Source of the DNA: Rhynchopus sp. YZ270_cl-10
Taxonomy: Eukaryota; Euglenozoa; Diplonemea; Diplonemida; Diplonemidae
Direction of reading: 5' to 3'
Assembly: GCA_964035575.1 (NCBI GenBank)
Contig: OZ037872.1
Coordinates: 806,001-870,000 of the forward strand
Length of the DNA: 64,000 bases
Position numbers and translations under genes: made by a program. The notes below the pieces were generated by a model, which saw only the letters and a list, made by a program, of their open reading frames with translations, did not search any database and was not told the origin of the DNA. Positions 44,885 to 57,400 of the stretch are shown piece by piece. Positions within the stretch are counted from its first letter, which is position 1. Each line of letters opens with the position of its first letter.

Positions 44885-47800
44885 ATGGAGTGTGGCAATC
44901 CATTGGAGCTCCCGTTTTTGGCGGGGACTGGGTTGCTGGAGTCGCCTGGGTTTAGCACTGCCATTCTGCACTATCCTGTGCAGGCAAAGGAGACCATTGT
45001 TGTGCAGGTTGTGGACCACTTCAGCAACTCCTACGTGGCTGCATGTGGGAGTCTTGTGAACCTTCCTGCACTGAAGTGGACTTTAGAATGCATCGGTACT
45101 GCCTTCTCACTGTCATCTAAATGCAGCGAAGTCATCGAAAAGGCTATCACGTTGTACCTAGTATGGGTACGCGAGCCCTGGAGACGGCCACCCTGTGTAG
45201 AGGCTAACTTTGAGTTTGTCACCCGCGAGATTATTTTGCACACACTCTTTCTGTTCGGCAACACCGCTGCTGTGGCTGCCGATGCACAAAAGGCGTTTCT
45301 CTGCTCCAAGGGGCTAGAGCTGCTGTCCTCATTGGCGAAGCCTGCGTTGTTTCAGTTAGGGTCTGTGGTCGAGGTTCATTCGTTGGTGAAAATGAGCGAG
45401 ATCAATGGGTGTCTTGGGTTTGTTAGCGGGTACTCCGAGGACAGGGTTCTGGTGAAGTTGTACCATGCTGAGAGTGCTGAGGGTTCTGTTGCGCAGGCCA
45501 GCAAGCCCATTGCGCTGATGGTGGATAAACTCATCTCCAGGGAGCACATTACAAGCAAGGCAGAGACGCACCCAGGCACCACCCCGCAAGTACCTGCGAG
45601 CAACTGGCGTGTCCTTGTGAACTCACTGCTTGCGCTGTCGGACCACCTGCTTCTGTGTGAGGAGACGTGCGAGGCTCGCTCTGGGCACACCACGAACACC
45701 TCTTTTGACCACAGCCTGTACACACGTCTCTCGGAGGACGTCACTACCCTGCATGAGAAGGGCTACCCCATCGGTGGTGAGGACACCGGTGGTGACGAGC
45801 ACCCCCATCCAAGCAAAAAGGGCCACGGAGTGAACCGCAAGGCAACCGAGCAGCTAGCGTACTACGCCCTGGGTGTTCTCTTCCAGGTGTTGCTGAGTGC
45901 GAATGCCTGCAACGATGGGGTAGGGGCTTTGTGGGAGCCGGTCTTCACGTTTGCCATAAAATGGCAGAGGTCGATTGTGTTTGTCCGGCAGTGGGCATGC
46001 TTGGTGAAGGCGTTGACGGTGTCGCTGCAGGGCAGCTTTCTGAAGGCACGCCCCTCTCCTGCAGAGCACTTCTTGGAGACGGATGCGGGGCACCGCATTT
46101 CCATCTTCTGGCATTCAAGCACAGCCCCCCAGGCAAACACACCGAAACACTCCTCCACGGTGGTGGGGCTCAGCGAGCACGACCTCTTTTCTCTGTGGCG
46201 CCGTTCCTTGGGGCTTCTCCTTCAGGACAACCGGGCGTGTGGGATCACCAGCTTTCGGGTGTACCATGCAGCGGCTCGGGGGCTGCGGACTGTGTCCCTG
46301 CTTCTTTCACGATGTGGCTGGTGGCATCCTTTGACGGGCGAAGGCATTGCCGTTCCAACACCGTCGCCTAGCTGCAGTTCTGTGTTCTCATTGCTGCACG
46401 ACTGGCTGATGGGATCTGCCTTCAGCACACACCCCAGCCCTGAGGACCGCATGCTGCGAGCCATCTATGCTGTACAGAGCCTGTCAGACATCTTCCTCAG
46501 ACCACACCCCCTCTCAGGGGAGTGCGTGCATGAGTCCCCTTTGGCAGGGGACTGCGACGTCGTGCCCCACGAGGCCGGCTCAGGAGACCCCGACAGCGCT
46601 ACAGAGGAAGCCTTTAACGCAGATCTGAAGAAGTTTTTTGCCTGTTTGACTCGCATCATATCATTGACCAAGGGGACACGCCGTCTGCCTGCAGAGGCAG
46701 GCAAGGCAGGAACAGCGCTTCCAACAGAGGCAGTGCTGCACCTCACCTTTATGTCCTCATTCCGCAACCTTTTTGCCTACAAGCTAAATGGAGTCGGCGC
46801 ATTTTGCAGGCTTTTCTTTGATTACATAGCGGATTTGACTGAATATGGAGTCTCTTCTAGCCCACGCACACCACTGTCCACGGAGCAGACTTCTTTCACG
46901 CATCGCTTTGTACGGAATTCATCGTTTCTTGGGGACTCCGATGACGAAGGGGATGAGGGGTGTGTGCAGACGGAGCATTACCACTTACCGCTACGCCGCG
47001 ATGCGCTGGGGATGCTGGGGGGTCTGCTTGGGCGCATGCCGCCTACGATGCAGGGGGTCGTACCGGTGGCACAGTTCCTGCTCTCTGTGCTGACGTATGA
47101 GAAGGACCCTGTCGTCCTGGCAGAGGGCATCCACGTCTGTGCGCTCTGCACCGCACTCCTGAAGGACACCACAGACTCCGAGGCTGCACTCCTCCGCTGC
47201 ACCCTCACAGCACAGATCGCAATGCTTGTCGAAAGCCGCCACCCAGCCTGCGTCTACCACGCCGCTCTAGCGTACTTCAGGTGCGATGTGCTGGGGGATA
47301 GCTGCTCCCTCCAAGGGCACCTCAACGCACACAGACTCCGTTGTGTCAAGGCCACGCTGGTGCTCCTCCGTTCGGTGCTCCAAATCCAAACGTTGACGTC
47401 CATTTCAACAGTGTCAGAAGAGCAATTTGAAAGGCTCGGTGCAGAGTGCAAAGGATGTGTGTGTCTGGAAGGGATGTGCGCAGAGGGGAGGCGGTACTCT
47501 GCGTTTGGGCATCTGAGGCGGCATGAGGCGGATGGGTTGGTCTTGGCGGTGTTTGACTTCATCAGGGAGTGTGCCTGCGCTGTGCACGATGCGGGGTTGT
47601 TCGCTCCGGTGCACAATGCGCTGTTTGCCATTCTCGATGAAGCTGGCCAAGGGGTGTCTCCCGCACAACAGCGTGCGGCGCAGACACTAGCACGATTTGT
47701 TCTTATGTCCCGAAGCGATGCTGCCGAATGTTCTCTCGTCACTGAAGCCATGTTTCCACAATGTCGTACACAGTTCTTTTCTCTTGACGGCGACAAACTG

Positions 47801-50054
47801 CTGACACTCATCCAACACGACGCCGCCACTGAAACACACGACAAAGACAACAAAGCTCCCGGCGGCATTACTCTCATCCTCCGCGATGCCATTGGCCGCC
47901 ATGTCTGGCAGACCCGCCTAGTCCAGGGCAACGACACCCCTTCTGCACCACCACCACCACAAGAAGCAACCGAACAGGAGCCCAAAGAGGTGGTTCCCAA
48001 CGAAGGCAGCTTCGACACCATGCTTGCACGTCTGACCAACGCTGTTGTGCCACTCCCATCCGAGATGCAGCACCTCTCCGATGTCAACACAACGTGCCCT
48101 GAATACCACATACAGACGGTGTCCCCCACAGAGACGGAAGACCCGAAGAAGGTGGCGGCGTGTCTTCCGCGTCTCTTGCTCGCATCGTTGCAACACCTTC
48201 CCACATTAGGGACCTTGCAGGTGCCCGCAGGGAATGTGCCGGTCAATGCGCCGGCCCCTGCCCCGTCCATCTCGTCTCCAGCAGAGATAATTGGATTGGT
48301 ACCGCAGGCACCACCACCACAGCTGTTTACGAAGGTTGCTGGGGAGGTGGTGAGTGAAAGAGAGCCGGTGCTGCAGACAGAGGGCTGTGCTTGTGTGAAG
48401 CGGAGTGGTGGGGTTGTGACTGCGGGGGTGCCGAGCCGGCTGCAAGGTTTGGAGGACACAGCGACCCTGCGGAGTGCACTGCAGATGGTGGATGTGACTG
48501 CACCGAGGGAGACCTTCCGGACAGAGGTCGTGTATCTGCATCGTGAGGGCGGGTCTGCGGCGCTCAACGCTATGGGGCTAGAGTGGTATGCGCAGGGCAG
48601 CACCACGGAGGCAGCGCTGCCTACGTTGGGAGAGTTTGTGTCCTTTGTAGGCCATATGGGGACGTTGATGGATGCGAACGAACACCCAGGACGCTACCAC
48701 GGTGGTGCCGCAGGGGAGCGTTTCCGCAGAAGAAAGCTGCATTATTACAGCGACTCGCTGTGTGAAGCGGTGTTTCCTGTTGTCGCCGCAACGCCGTCCG
48801 CACTGCGTACCCGCAGCAACACTGCCGGCAGTGGTGCAGGAGGTTCGGAACGCTGGGAGGATGAAACCCCGGTGCGCATTCTCTGGAACGACACCACAGC
48901 GGAGTACCACCCGACAGCGTCGGCAGTGTGCCACGCAACGCAGCAGCTGCAGGACTGCCTCCCAGGGTTCAAGCCGCTGGCGTCGCGCACGCTAGACTTT
49001 GTAGTGACTCCACTGGAGGCAGGGTTGTACTCGGTGAGGATCATATTGCCCTTAGCAAATGAGAGGTGTGCTTTCTATTTGGGGTGAGATATACAGGGTT
49101 CACGGTAATTTATATCTCCCTATTTTAGGTAGTACTCGTTTGGGAAGTGTGCATGTTTTACAACAGTTGCTTTTCATAAAATGCAAGCGCAAAACTCACA
49201 AACATGCAATTAAAAAATACAGGTGGTTTGGAGTGTTGCCTGCAGCGGCCTTTCTTCCATGTGACTGGCATGCACCGCTGCTAGATGGGATGGTATGTGA
49301 ATACACCTCATGGGTTTGTACAAGAATAGCCCCAAAAAACGTCTTATTTTTCCGCACTCTTATTAACTCCAATTTAAATCAGCCACAACTTGGTTTCTGG
49401 ATCGCCTACACGGTGGAGTCTGACCAAAATGGCCGGACCCTTTTGGCCAGACTCTTGGATGGACCCCTGAGTCCGGCCAGGCGGACTCGGGGGTGAGTCC
49501 GGACTCGGTCCAAGCTGGTCAGACTCCACTGCGTACGTCGCGAAAAAAAAATGCGTATCACACAAAGAAAAGGCGCAAACCACATGACCCAAGCACACGG
49601 GATGATATTGTGCGACAAAAGCAGGTTCGCCAGGTGCTCCAGGCGGCATGTCACGGTTCTGGCATAAGTAACCTCCTGTGCCACAAAGATGTAAAACGCT
49701 CCAAGGCTGTCCCTCAAATGCCCAAATGGCATTGTTCTGTGCGCTTAAGCATGCAAACAATTGTGCACAAATGAACAAATAACCTTTGCTCCCTTTCAGG
49801 CTCCCTTGCTCTCTTCCTACCTACTACTAGAGGCCCAGTGTGGGGTCTGGTACCCGAACTTCGTCGCGAGCGTCCTGCATTCTTTTACTGTCGTTGCTTC
49901 CCTTGCGTTTGCGCAGCGAGAAGATGTCAAAAGTGCACTCCTTTTGCCAGTCGACATAGTGAGCCGCCATATCAATGGTGCCAATGAAGCTCGAGGGTCC
50001 GCAATGGCCCACTGCCATCCGCAACTGGCACCTTTAGCGCTTCGACGCGTATAG
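44885..50054 (+). CDS. RalGAP-beta-like protein with C-terminal RapGAP-type domain
   Basis: This is a predicted 1507-residue protein in three exons: 44885-49083, 49223-49292 and 49800-50054. The first junction rebuilds FYLG-WFGVLP and the second is phase 0. Most of the protein is helical repeat without a named motif, plus a proline-rich acidic linker near residues 1020-1050. The C-terminus reads as a Rap/RalGAP domain: ETFRTEVVYLHREGG, LHYYSDSLCEAVFPVVAATPS, VRILWNDTTAEYH, LDFVVTPLEAGLYSVRI and, after the first intron, APLLDGM, which matches the family's GPL.DGM. The IGND-type segment carrying the catalytic asparagine thumb is not seen. Non-catalytic RalGAP beta subunits also lack it, so this is more likely a partner subunit than an active GAP. 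Exon 3 is the least certain part. No in-frame ATG lies upstream before a stop. Confidence 0.75.
49407..49535. repeat. 129-bp foldback element in the second RalGAP-like intron
   Basis: The terminal inverted repeats are about 20 bp with two mismatches: TACACGGTGGAGTCTGACCA on the left, TGGTCAGACTCCACTGCGTA on the right. Inner GAGTCCGG and CCGGACTC pieces add further stems. No coding capacity; MITE-like. Confidence 0.8.
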
Positions 50055-50086
50055 TAGACTACATAACAAAAAAATTGTGGAGTTCA

Positions 50087-50126
50087 TCCTCGGGTGTCCA
50101 CACTAATACAACCAAGTTTGCAAAAG
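50087..50126 (+). repeat. Dispersed TACAACCAAG motif, copy 3
   Basis: TCCTCGGGTGTCCACACTAA continues with TACAACCAAGTTTGCAAAA. It lies between the RalGAP-like gene and the next gene. Confidence 0.65.
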
Positions 50127-50179
50127 AGATTGCATTATTCTAAACTTAGTCAGCTACAACCACACCACCCCATCAGGTC

Positions 50180-51299
50180 ATGCCCCTTGCAACGTTGGCC
50201 TGTCTCATCCGCGCATCGTCCTTCACTGCGGGGCGAGCGTTCAGAGGCAAATGGCAGAACGCCTTGAGCAGTGCGCTCATGGAGCGCAGGCAGCACCAGA
50301 CGCCTTTGGTATGTATTTTCCGTTTTTTTTTTTTTTTTTTTTTTGTTGTTTGAGGTGATCCAGCGCACACTTTTCCACACTTTTCCACACCGTGAAAACG
50401 TGTGAAACCAAGTGAAAACGTGTGAAACCAAGGTGAAAATGTGTGAAATTAAGTGAAAATGTGTGAAACCAAGTGAAAATATGTGAAACCAAGTGAAAAC
50501 ACCAAGTTTTTTTTCTGGAGGAATCCACTCAGAGTGCGTGAAGCAGTTTTTTTTTTCACTTTCGTACACACTTTTTCACACCGTGAAACCATGTGAAAAT
50601 GTGTAACCAAGTGAAAATGTGTGAAAAAGCGTGAGACTGGATCACCTCATTGTTGTTGTTTTTCCTCTTCTCCTGAACGCTTTCTGTTCTCCTGAGTTGA
50701 AAGGATGTGAGTTTAATTTTATTTTTACTGTATTTCACGTAGAGATATGTGCACGGGAACTTTATCTTGTCTTTCTTTAAGTGGTGCCTGCGTCTGCAGA
50801 GGCGTTTTGCATTTTCCCTTCCATCATTAAACAACCGCTGCATCACGCAGTCTTAACCTGCGTCTCTAATCCTTTCATTTGTGACATTCAAACAAACCTG
50901 CAGGATATGACTGCACGGCGAAGGTTCACCTACGCGCCTCCAGGGCTGACGAGAAATGCTTTGCTTGCGAAGTGGTGTGCGACGTTGTCTGTACCGCAGA
51001 GCGTGCCGGAGGAGGGTGGTGGTATGTTTGCGGAAGGCGAACGTGTGGTGGCGACTCGGGTGCTGGGTTTGTCTGGACGGCGTGTGCACCCGCAAGAGAA
51101 GGGTCGTGTGACAAGGGTGCAGCCCGGCAAAGGGGCAGAGGTCACCTTCGACACCGGTGTCGTGCTCCCCTTCCTCCAAATGGACACAGACATCAAGCGT
51201 GTCTCAACGCAGGCCCGCAAGTGTAGAACCTGCCACCATGTTCTCACCTCAATGCTCTCTCTCAATGAAAATGATATACAACGGAAAAAGCGGCAATAA
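50180..51299 (+). CDS. Small two-exon protein, function unknown, possible mitochondrial targeting
   Basis: The predicted exons 50180-50308 and 50904-51299 join in phase 0 (donor GTATGT, acceptor CTGCAG) and give 174 residues. The first exon (MPLATLACLIRASSFTAGRA..) is rich in A, R and S with few acids, compatible with a mitochondrial presequence. The second exon includes a small beta-rich part, AEGERVVATRVLGLSGRRV to EVTFDTGVVLPF, that recalls KOW/SH3-like folds, and a late CRTCHHV. No family is recognised. If the first exon is wrong, an ATG at 50907 would give 130 residues. The intron is largely filled by a foldback element (50352-50648). The giant VWA gene follows 188 bp downstream. Confidence 0.5.
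50352..50648. repeat. 297-bp foldback element with GTGAAAC tandem repeats, within an intron
   Basis: GAGGTGATCCAG at the left end has a perfect inverted partner, CTGGATCACCTC, at the right end. CACACTTTTCCACAC next to the left end is matched in inverse orientation by GTGTGAAAAAGCGTG. The interior is a run of imperfect units close to GTGAAAACGTGTGAAACCAA. Confidence 0.8.
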
Positions 51300-51339
51300 A
51301 ATGTGGGTCTCAAGAAAGGCACAAAAAAAAAAAGGAAAA

Positions 51340-51388
51340 TTGATTTTTGAATTCCCATTTAAAACTCCCACCACACACCCATTTCAGG
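51340..51388 (+). promoter_or_regulatory. Putative trans-splice acceptor upstream of the giant VWA gene
   Basis: The pyrimidine/AC-rich tract ending CACCCATTTCAG (AG at 51387-51388) would leave an A-rich 5' untranslated region of 99 bases before the ATG at 51488. This is inference from position and base content. Confidence 0.35.
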
Positions 51389-51487
51389 AACAGAGAAAAA
51401 AAAGGAAAAAAAAAGAAAAGACCACAACAAAACAATCCAAAGCAAAAGGTAAAAGGACAACGAGTGCTGTCCTGTGCTTGAGGGACA

Positions 51488-54400
51488 ATGCGGCGTTACG
51501 CTGTGCTGCTCTCTGCAGCGTCTGTTGCACATGCTTTGTGTGCGGACTACGGTAGTGAGTCTGATTGCATTGCAGATGTGACGTGTCTGTGGAACTCCAA
51601 GTGGTCGCCAGACCTGTGCACGGAGGACCCGTGCAGGGCTCAGGTGAACCTCGAGGATTGCGAAGCCGCCTCCGTCGAGATGCCGGTGCCCTGCCAGAAC
51701 CCCCTCGGGAACGACGACTTCTGCACCCTCGATGCGTGCTCGTACAACACCCTCCTGACGCCACGCTGCCACGTGAAGTACTGCATGCACTTCGACAAGG
51801 CCACCTGCGAGCAGGACACAGCCATGCACTGCAAGTGGGAGGCCGAAGGCCTTACGGACGCAGAGATCGCGGACCTGCCCCCCGCCCAGCAGCTTGCATA
51901 CTGTGTGGAGGACCACTGTGTGGCGCAGACGAAGCAGACCACCTGCGAGGAACAGAACGGATGCATGTGGGAGTCCGGTGTGTGCCATATGACCGTGTGT
52001 GCGGGACACGCCGACGAGAAGAACTGTGACCACGACCTGAAGTGCCACTGGGACCTCGGCAACGAGTTCTGCAAGGAGACAGAGTGCGGTGGTGTTGGCG
52101 GTGAGGCGGACTGCAACAACAACGCAGCGTGCATGTGGTACACAAGCCACAGCGTCTGTATCGAGAAGACATGCGACAAATACAACCCTGCAAACATGTG
52201 CGACTGCCTGTCCGACCCGGCCTGCAAATGGCACAAGGGTGCGACAACGGACCTCAGCTACTGTGTGGACCCCGCATACGACGCGTGCCCGGACCTCGAC
52301 ATCGCCTTCGTGCTGGACGGGTCTGGTTCGATGTCCCGTTCGTTCGGTCAGCACAAGCACGGATTCTACGGCCTGATGGAGATCCTGCGTGACTGGATGA
52401 TGACCGTGCCCCTGACGGGAGACGACCACACCGTGGGAGCAAGCATTGACCAAGCGACATCGAGCGGATTCCGTATCACCTTCATCCAGTTCTCGAAGGC
52501 CAACGCCAAGCCTAATGAGGACCACCCTATGAACTGTGCCATTGGTGAGTGCACTGACGGTCTGCTCTCCGGTATGCGCGACGAGCTTCAGGGAGACATT
52601 GACTGGCACGAGGACAACTACCAGTCGCAGTGGACGTACCTTCACGACGCACTGCAGGATGTGGCCGACACAACCTTCCTCCCGTCGCAGAGCCCGGATT
52701 GGAGAAAGCACATTGTGATCATCATTGCGGACGGAGGTATCACCGACATTGATGGTGACGCATGCTGCCCGTGGGCCTGCGGTGACAGCCGCTGCATTGA
52801 CAGGAAGTGGCGTAAGAAGTACAAGAGCGGTCTGGAGGACGCACAGCAGGACCTGCGTGACGAGAACGTGCAGGTGTTCGGTGTTGTGATGCGTCGCTAC
52901 AAAAGACACACCTTCCAGGACGACAACGCAGAGGCGAAGTTGACACCACTTGTGACGGAGCCCGTTGATGAGCACTTCATGAACCTGCAGCTTGACGAGA
53001 TCCAGGACGAGATGCTGACGAAGTTGTGCGACCCCAACAGCGTGTTCGGGAAGACACTGCAGCCCGACACCACCGGCACATCGTGCTCGTCGCACGACGC
53101 TGATGCCTGTGACGCTGATGCAACGTGTCTGTGGGACTCGGCGCAGTCGATCTGCGAGGACTCTGTGTGCTTTGCACAGTGCGACGAGCCGTCGTGCGAC
53201 AAGAAGAGCGATGTCTGTGTGTGGACGGGAGACCACTGCGACCCCAAGCCACCGGGCTGCACTGACATCAAGACCGAGACCGAGTGCAAGGGTAACACAG
53301 CGTGCCTGTGGGACGCTGTGTGGTCGAAGAACGGGTGTGTGGACAACCCGTGCATTGTGATCGACTCTGTGGATTCGTGCAACGCGCACACGATGCTGAT
53401 GCCGTCGCCGTGCGTAGCGCCGGACAGTGACCCGGACTACTGTGACATTGAGACCTGCACCCACTCGACGACTGACGGGTGCGTTGTGAAGAAGTGTCTT
53501 GAGGATGAAGAGGGCCGCTGTGAGACCAAAGACCCCGACTGCGAGTGGGTGCCCCCTTCCACAGGCCTGCCTGCAGGACCCCCATCGACTCTGATCGGAT
53601 TCTGTGACGAGAAGCAGTGCCAGTACACCCAGCAAGCGGACTGTGAGAAGGACGACCTCTGCAAGTGGGACGGTGCTAACTGTGTGGAGACAGAGTGCGC
53701 GAAGCTCAGGCAAGAGACCGACTGCGACCACAACGTCAACTGCCACTGGGACATCACCTCAGACCCGGTGTCGTGCAAGGAAACACCGTGTGCACCTGTT
53801 GCACAGGCGGATTGCGACAGCAACAACGACTGCATGTGGGACGCGGACAACTTGGCGTGTGTGCCGAAGACGTGCGATAAGCACGACACCAAGTGCCCTT
53901 GTGACGACGATCCAGACTGCGTGTGGCACCACGGGCCCACAGGGTCGTACTGTAGCGACCCGCGTTTCAGCAACTGCCCGGACCTCGACATCGCCTTCGT
54001 GCTGGACGGGTCTGGTTCGATGCAGCGTTCCTTCGGTCAGCACAAGCACGGATTCTACGGCCTGATGGAGATCCTGCGTGACTGGATGAAGACCGTGCCC
54101 CTGACGGGAGACGACCACACCGTGGGTGCTGCTGCGTCGCGTGACTCTGGGTTCCGTATGACCTTCATTCAGTTCTCGAAGGCCAACGCCAAGCCCGAGG
54201 AGGACCACCCTATCAACTGTGCCATTGGTGAGTGCACTAGCGGTCTCCTGTCCGGTATGCGCTCCGAGCTGAACGGAGACATTGACTGGCACGAGGACAA
54301 CTACCAGTCGCAGTGGACGTACCTTCACGACGCACTGCAGGATGTGGCTGACCACACCTTCCTCCCGTCGCAGAGCCCGTCGTGGAGAGAGCACATTGTG

Positions 54401-57400
54401 ATCATCATTGCGGACGGAGGTATCACCGACATTGATGGTGACGCATGCTGCTCACGTCAGAACAGATGTGGAGGTGGTCTGTGTGTCGACAGGAAGTTCG
54501 ACAAGAGCTACCCCGGCCTCCTGGATGACGCACAGCAGGCCCTGCGTGACGAGGGTGTGTCTGTGTTCGGTGTTGTGATGCGTCGTTTCTCGAAGCACAC
54601 CTTCCAGGACGACAACGCAGAGGCGAAGCTGACACCACTTGTGACGGAGCCTGTGGATACCCACTTTATGAACCTGATGCTTGACGAGATCCAGGACGAG
54701 ATGCTGCTGAAGCTGTGTGACGAGAACAGCGTGTTCGGCAGTGTGCTTGTGAACAAGGCGCCTGACTGTGCAGGGTACATTCTGGAGGCGGACTGTGGAA
54801 CGGACCATGCGTGCGTGTGGGAGAACCAGGTGTGCTCTGAGTCGGTGTGCTACGCCCTGTGCGATGAGGCGGACTGCAACAACGACCCCTCGGGTCTGTG
54901 TGGATGGAGCGGAGACCAGTGCGACTACAAGCCTGGGTGCGATGCACTGACGACGCAGCTGGAGTGTGAGGGAGACGACACGTGTCTCTGGGACGCTGTG
55001 TGGTCGAAGGACGGGTGCGTGAAGAACCCCTGCCTGAATACGCCGGATGAGGACGACTGCCTTGCTGTGTCTGTGGACATCCCTGACCCATGCACGCCAC
55101 CTGCAGGAAACCCGGACTACTGCAAGTTGGATGTGTGCGACTTCCATGCAGGAAACGACTGTGAGGTGTCGAAGTGTCTCGAGGACGAGGAGGGCCGTTG
55201 CGAGACGGATCCCAACTGCGTCTGGATCCCTGCGGACCCGCTTCCGACCGGCCCTGTGTCGACCCTCGTGGGATTCTGTGACGAGAAGCAGTGTCTGCAC
55301 ACCCAGCAAGCGGACTGTGAGAAGGACGAAGTCTGCAAGTGGGACGGTGCTAACTGTGTGGAGACAGAGTGCGGTGTGCACAGGAACGAGAAGGACTGTG
55401 ACCAGGACGCCACTTGTCATTGGGACCTGGACTCGGATCCGACCAACTGCAAGGAGACGCCATGTGCGCCGTACAAGTCGCAGGACCCGTGCAACGGGGA
55501 TGATGACTGCATGTGGACAACTGTGCACGGGACCGACGTGTGCGTGCCGAAGACGTGCGAGAAGTACGACAACAAGTGTGAGTGCGAGGTGGATGCCGAC
55601 TGCAAGTGGCACCACGGACAGGGAACCGGACAGTGCGTGGCGACGGCGTACGACACGTGCCCTGACATGGACGTTGCCTTCGTGCTTGACGGCTCTGGTT
55701 CGATGTCTCGTTCCTTCGGTAAGCACAAGCACGGATTCTACGGCCTGATGGAGATCCTGCGTGACTGGCTGAAGGACGTGCCCCTGACGGGAGACGACCA
55801 CACCGCAGGTGCCGACATCTCGTCGAAGGGCAAGGGATTCCGTATGACCTTCATTCAGTTCTCGAAGCGCAACGCCAAGCCTGAGGAGGACCACCCTATC
55901 AACTGTGCCGTTGGTGAGTGCACTAGCGGTCTCCTGTCTGGTCACCGTGACGAGCTTCAGGGAGACATTGACTGGCACGAGGACAACTACCAGTCGCAGT
56001 GGACGTACCTTCACGACGCACTTGGTGACGTGGCAGAGCACACCTTCGTTGTGACACAGAGCCCCCCGTGGAGAGAGCACGTTGTGATCATCATTGCGGA
56101 CGGAGGACTGACCGACTACGACGGTGACGCATGCTGCCCGTGGGCCTGTGGTGACAAACGTTGCGTTGACCCCAAGTGGAAGTCCTCGGACAGGACGAGC
56201 CTGGATGCCGCACAGCAGCTGCTGCGCGAAGAGGATGTGGTGGTGCTGGGAGTGGTCATCCGTAGGTACAACAAGAAGACCTTCCAGGACAAGAATGCTG
56301 AGACGAAGCTGACACCGATTGTGACGGAGCCATCGAGCGAGCACTTCATGAACGTGAAGCTGGACAACCTGGCAAAGAACATTCTGAACAAGCTTTGCGA
56401 TGACACCTCCAAGTTCGGAGCTGCTGTTGCGCGTGCGACGGGCTGCGAACAGTTCGACAACGAGCAGGACTGTGCGCTGGACCTTGCATGCGACTGGGAC
56501 GGAACATCGACCTGTGTGGACTCTGCATGCTTCGAGCACTGCGCAGAGACGGACTGCACGAAGGATCCTACCTGCTCGTGGGACGCAAATGGCAACGTGT
56601 GCACGACGGCGGAGGAGTGCAAGGACATCAAGAACGCAGACGAGTGCAAGGCTGATCTGAAGTGCCTGTGGAACACCGTGTGGTCGAAGGACGGATGCGT
56701 CGACAACCCGTGCACTGACAAATTGGAGGAGCTTGACTGCGTGTCGACAAGCGTCACGATGCCGTCCCCATGCACACCGCCGGATGGTGACCCGGATTAC
56801 TGTAAGCTGGATGTGTGCCTGTACAACAAGGACGGCACGTGCGAGGTGGAGAAGTGCATTGAGGACGAGGAGGGCCGCTGTGAGACGGATGACACGTGCG
56901 AGTGGATTCCGCCGCCGGCCCTGGACCCCCTGCCAACCGGCCCCCCTTCAACGCTTGTTTCTTTCTGTAAGGAGAAGCAGTGCGAGCACGACACACAGGA
57001 CCCGTGCGAGGCTGATGACGTGTGCGACTGGGACGCTGCCACGAACACCTGCATTGAGGACGAGTGTGTGGTGCACGTCGACGAGAAGGACTGCGACCAC
57101 GACATCAACTGCCACATGGACCTCACTGTCCAGCCTGCGCTGTGCAAGAAGACGCCGTGTGTGCCGTTCAAGGATGATGTGACCTGCGACGCCAACACAG
57201 ACTGCATGTGGACAACACAGAACGGGCAGACCGGATGTGTGCCGAAGACATGTGAGAAGCACGCCCTGCGCTGTGACTGCCAGAATGACCCGGACTGCGT
57301 GTGGCATCACGACTCGAAGTCGTCGTACTGTGTGGACCCGCACTTCAACGAGTGCCCCGACCTGGACGTTGCGTTCCTGATTGACGGGTCTGGTTCGATG

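Noticed and set aside
47254-48606. Minus-strand 450-residue frame
   Set aside because: It is the antisense of the RalGAP-like coding region and has no recognisable motif.
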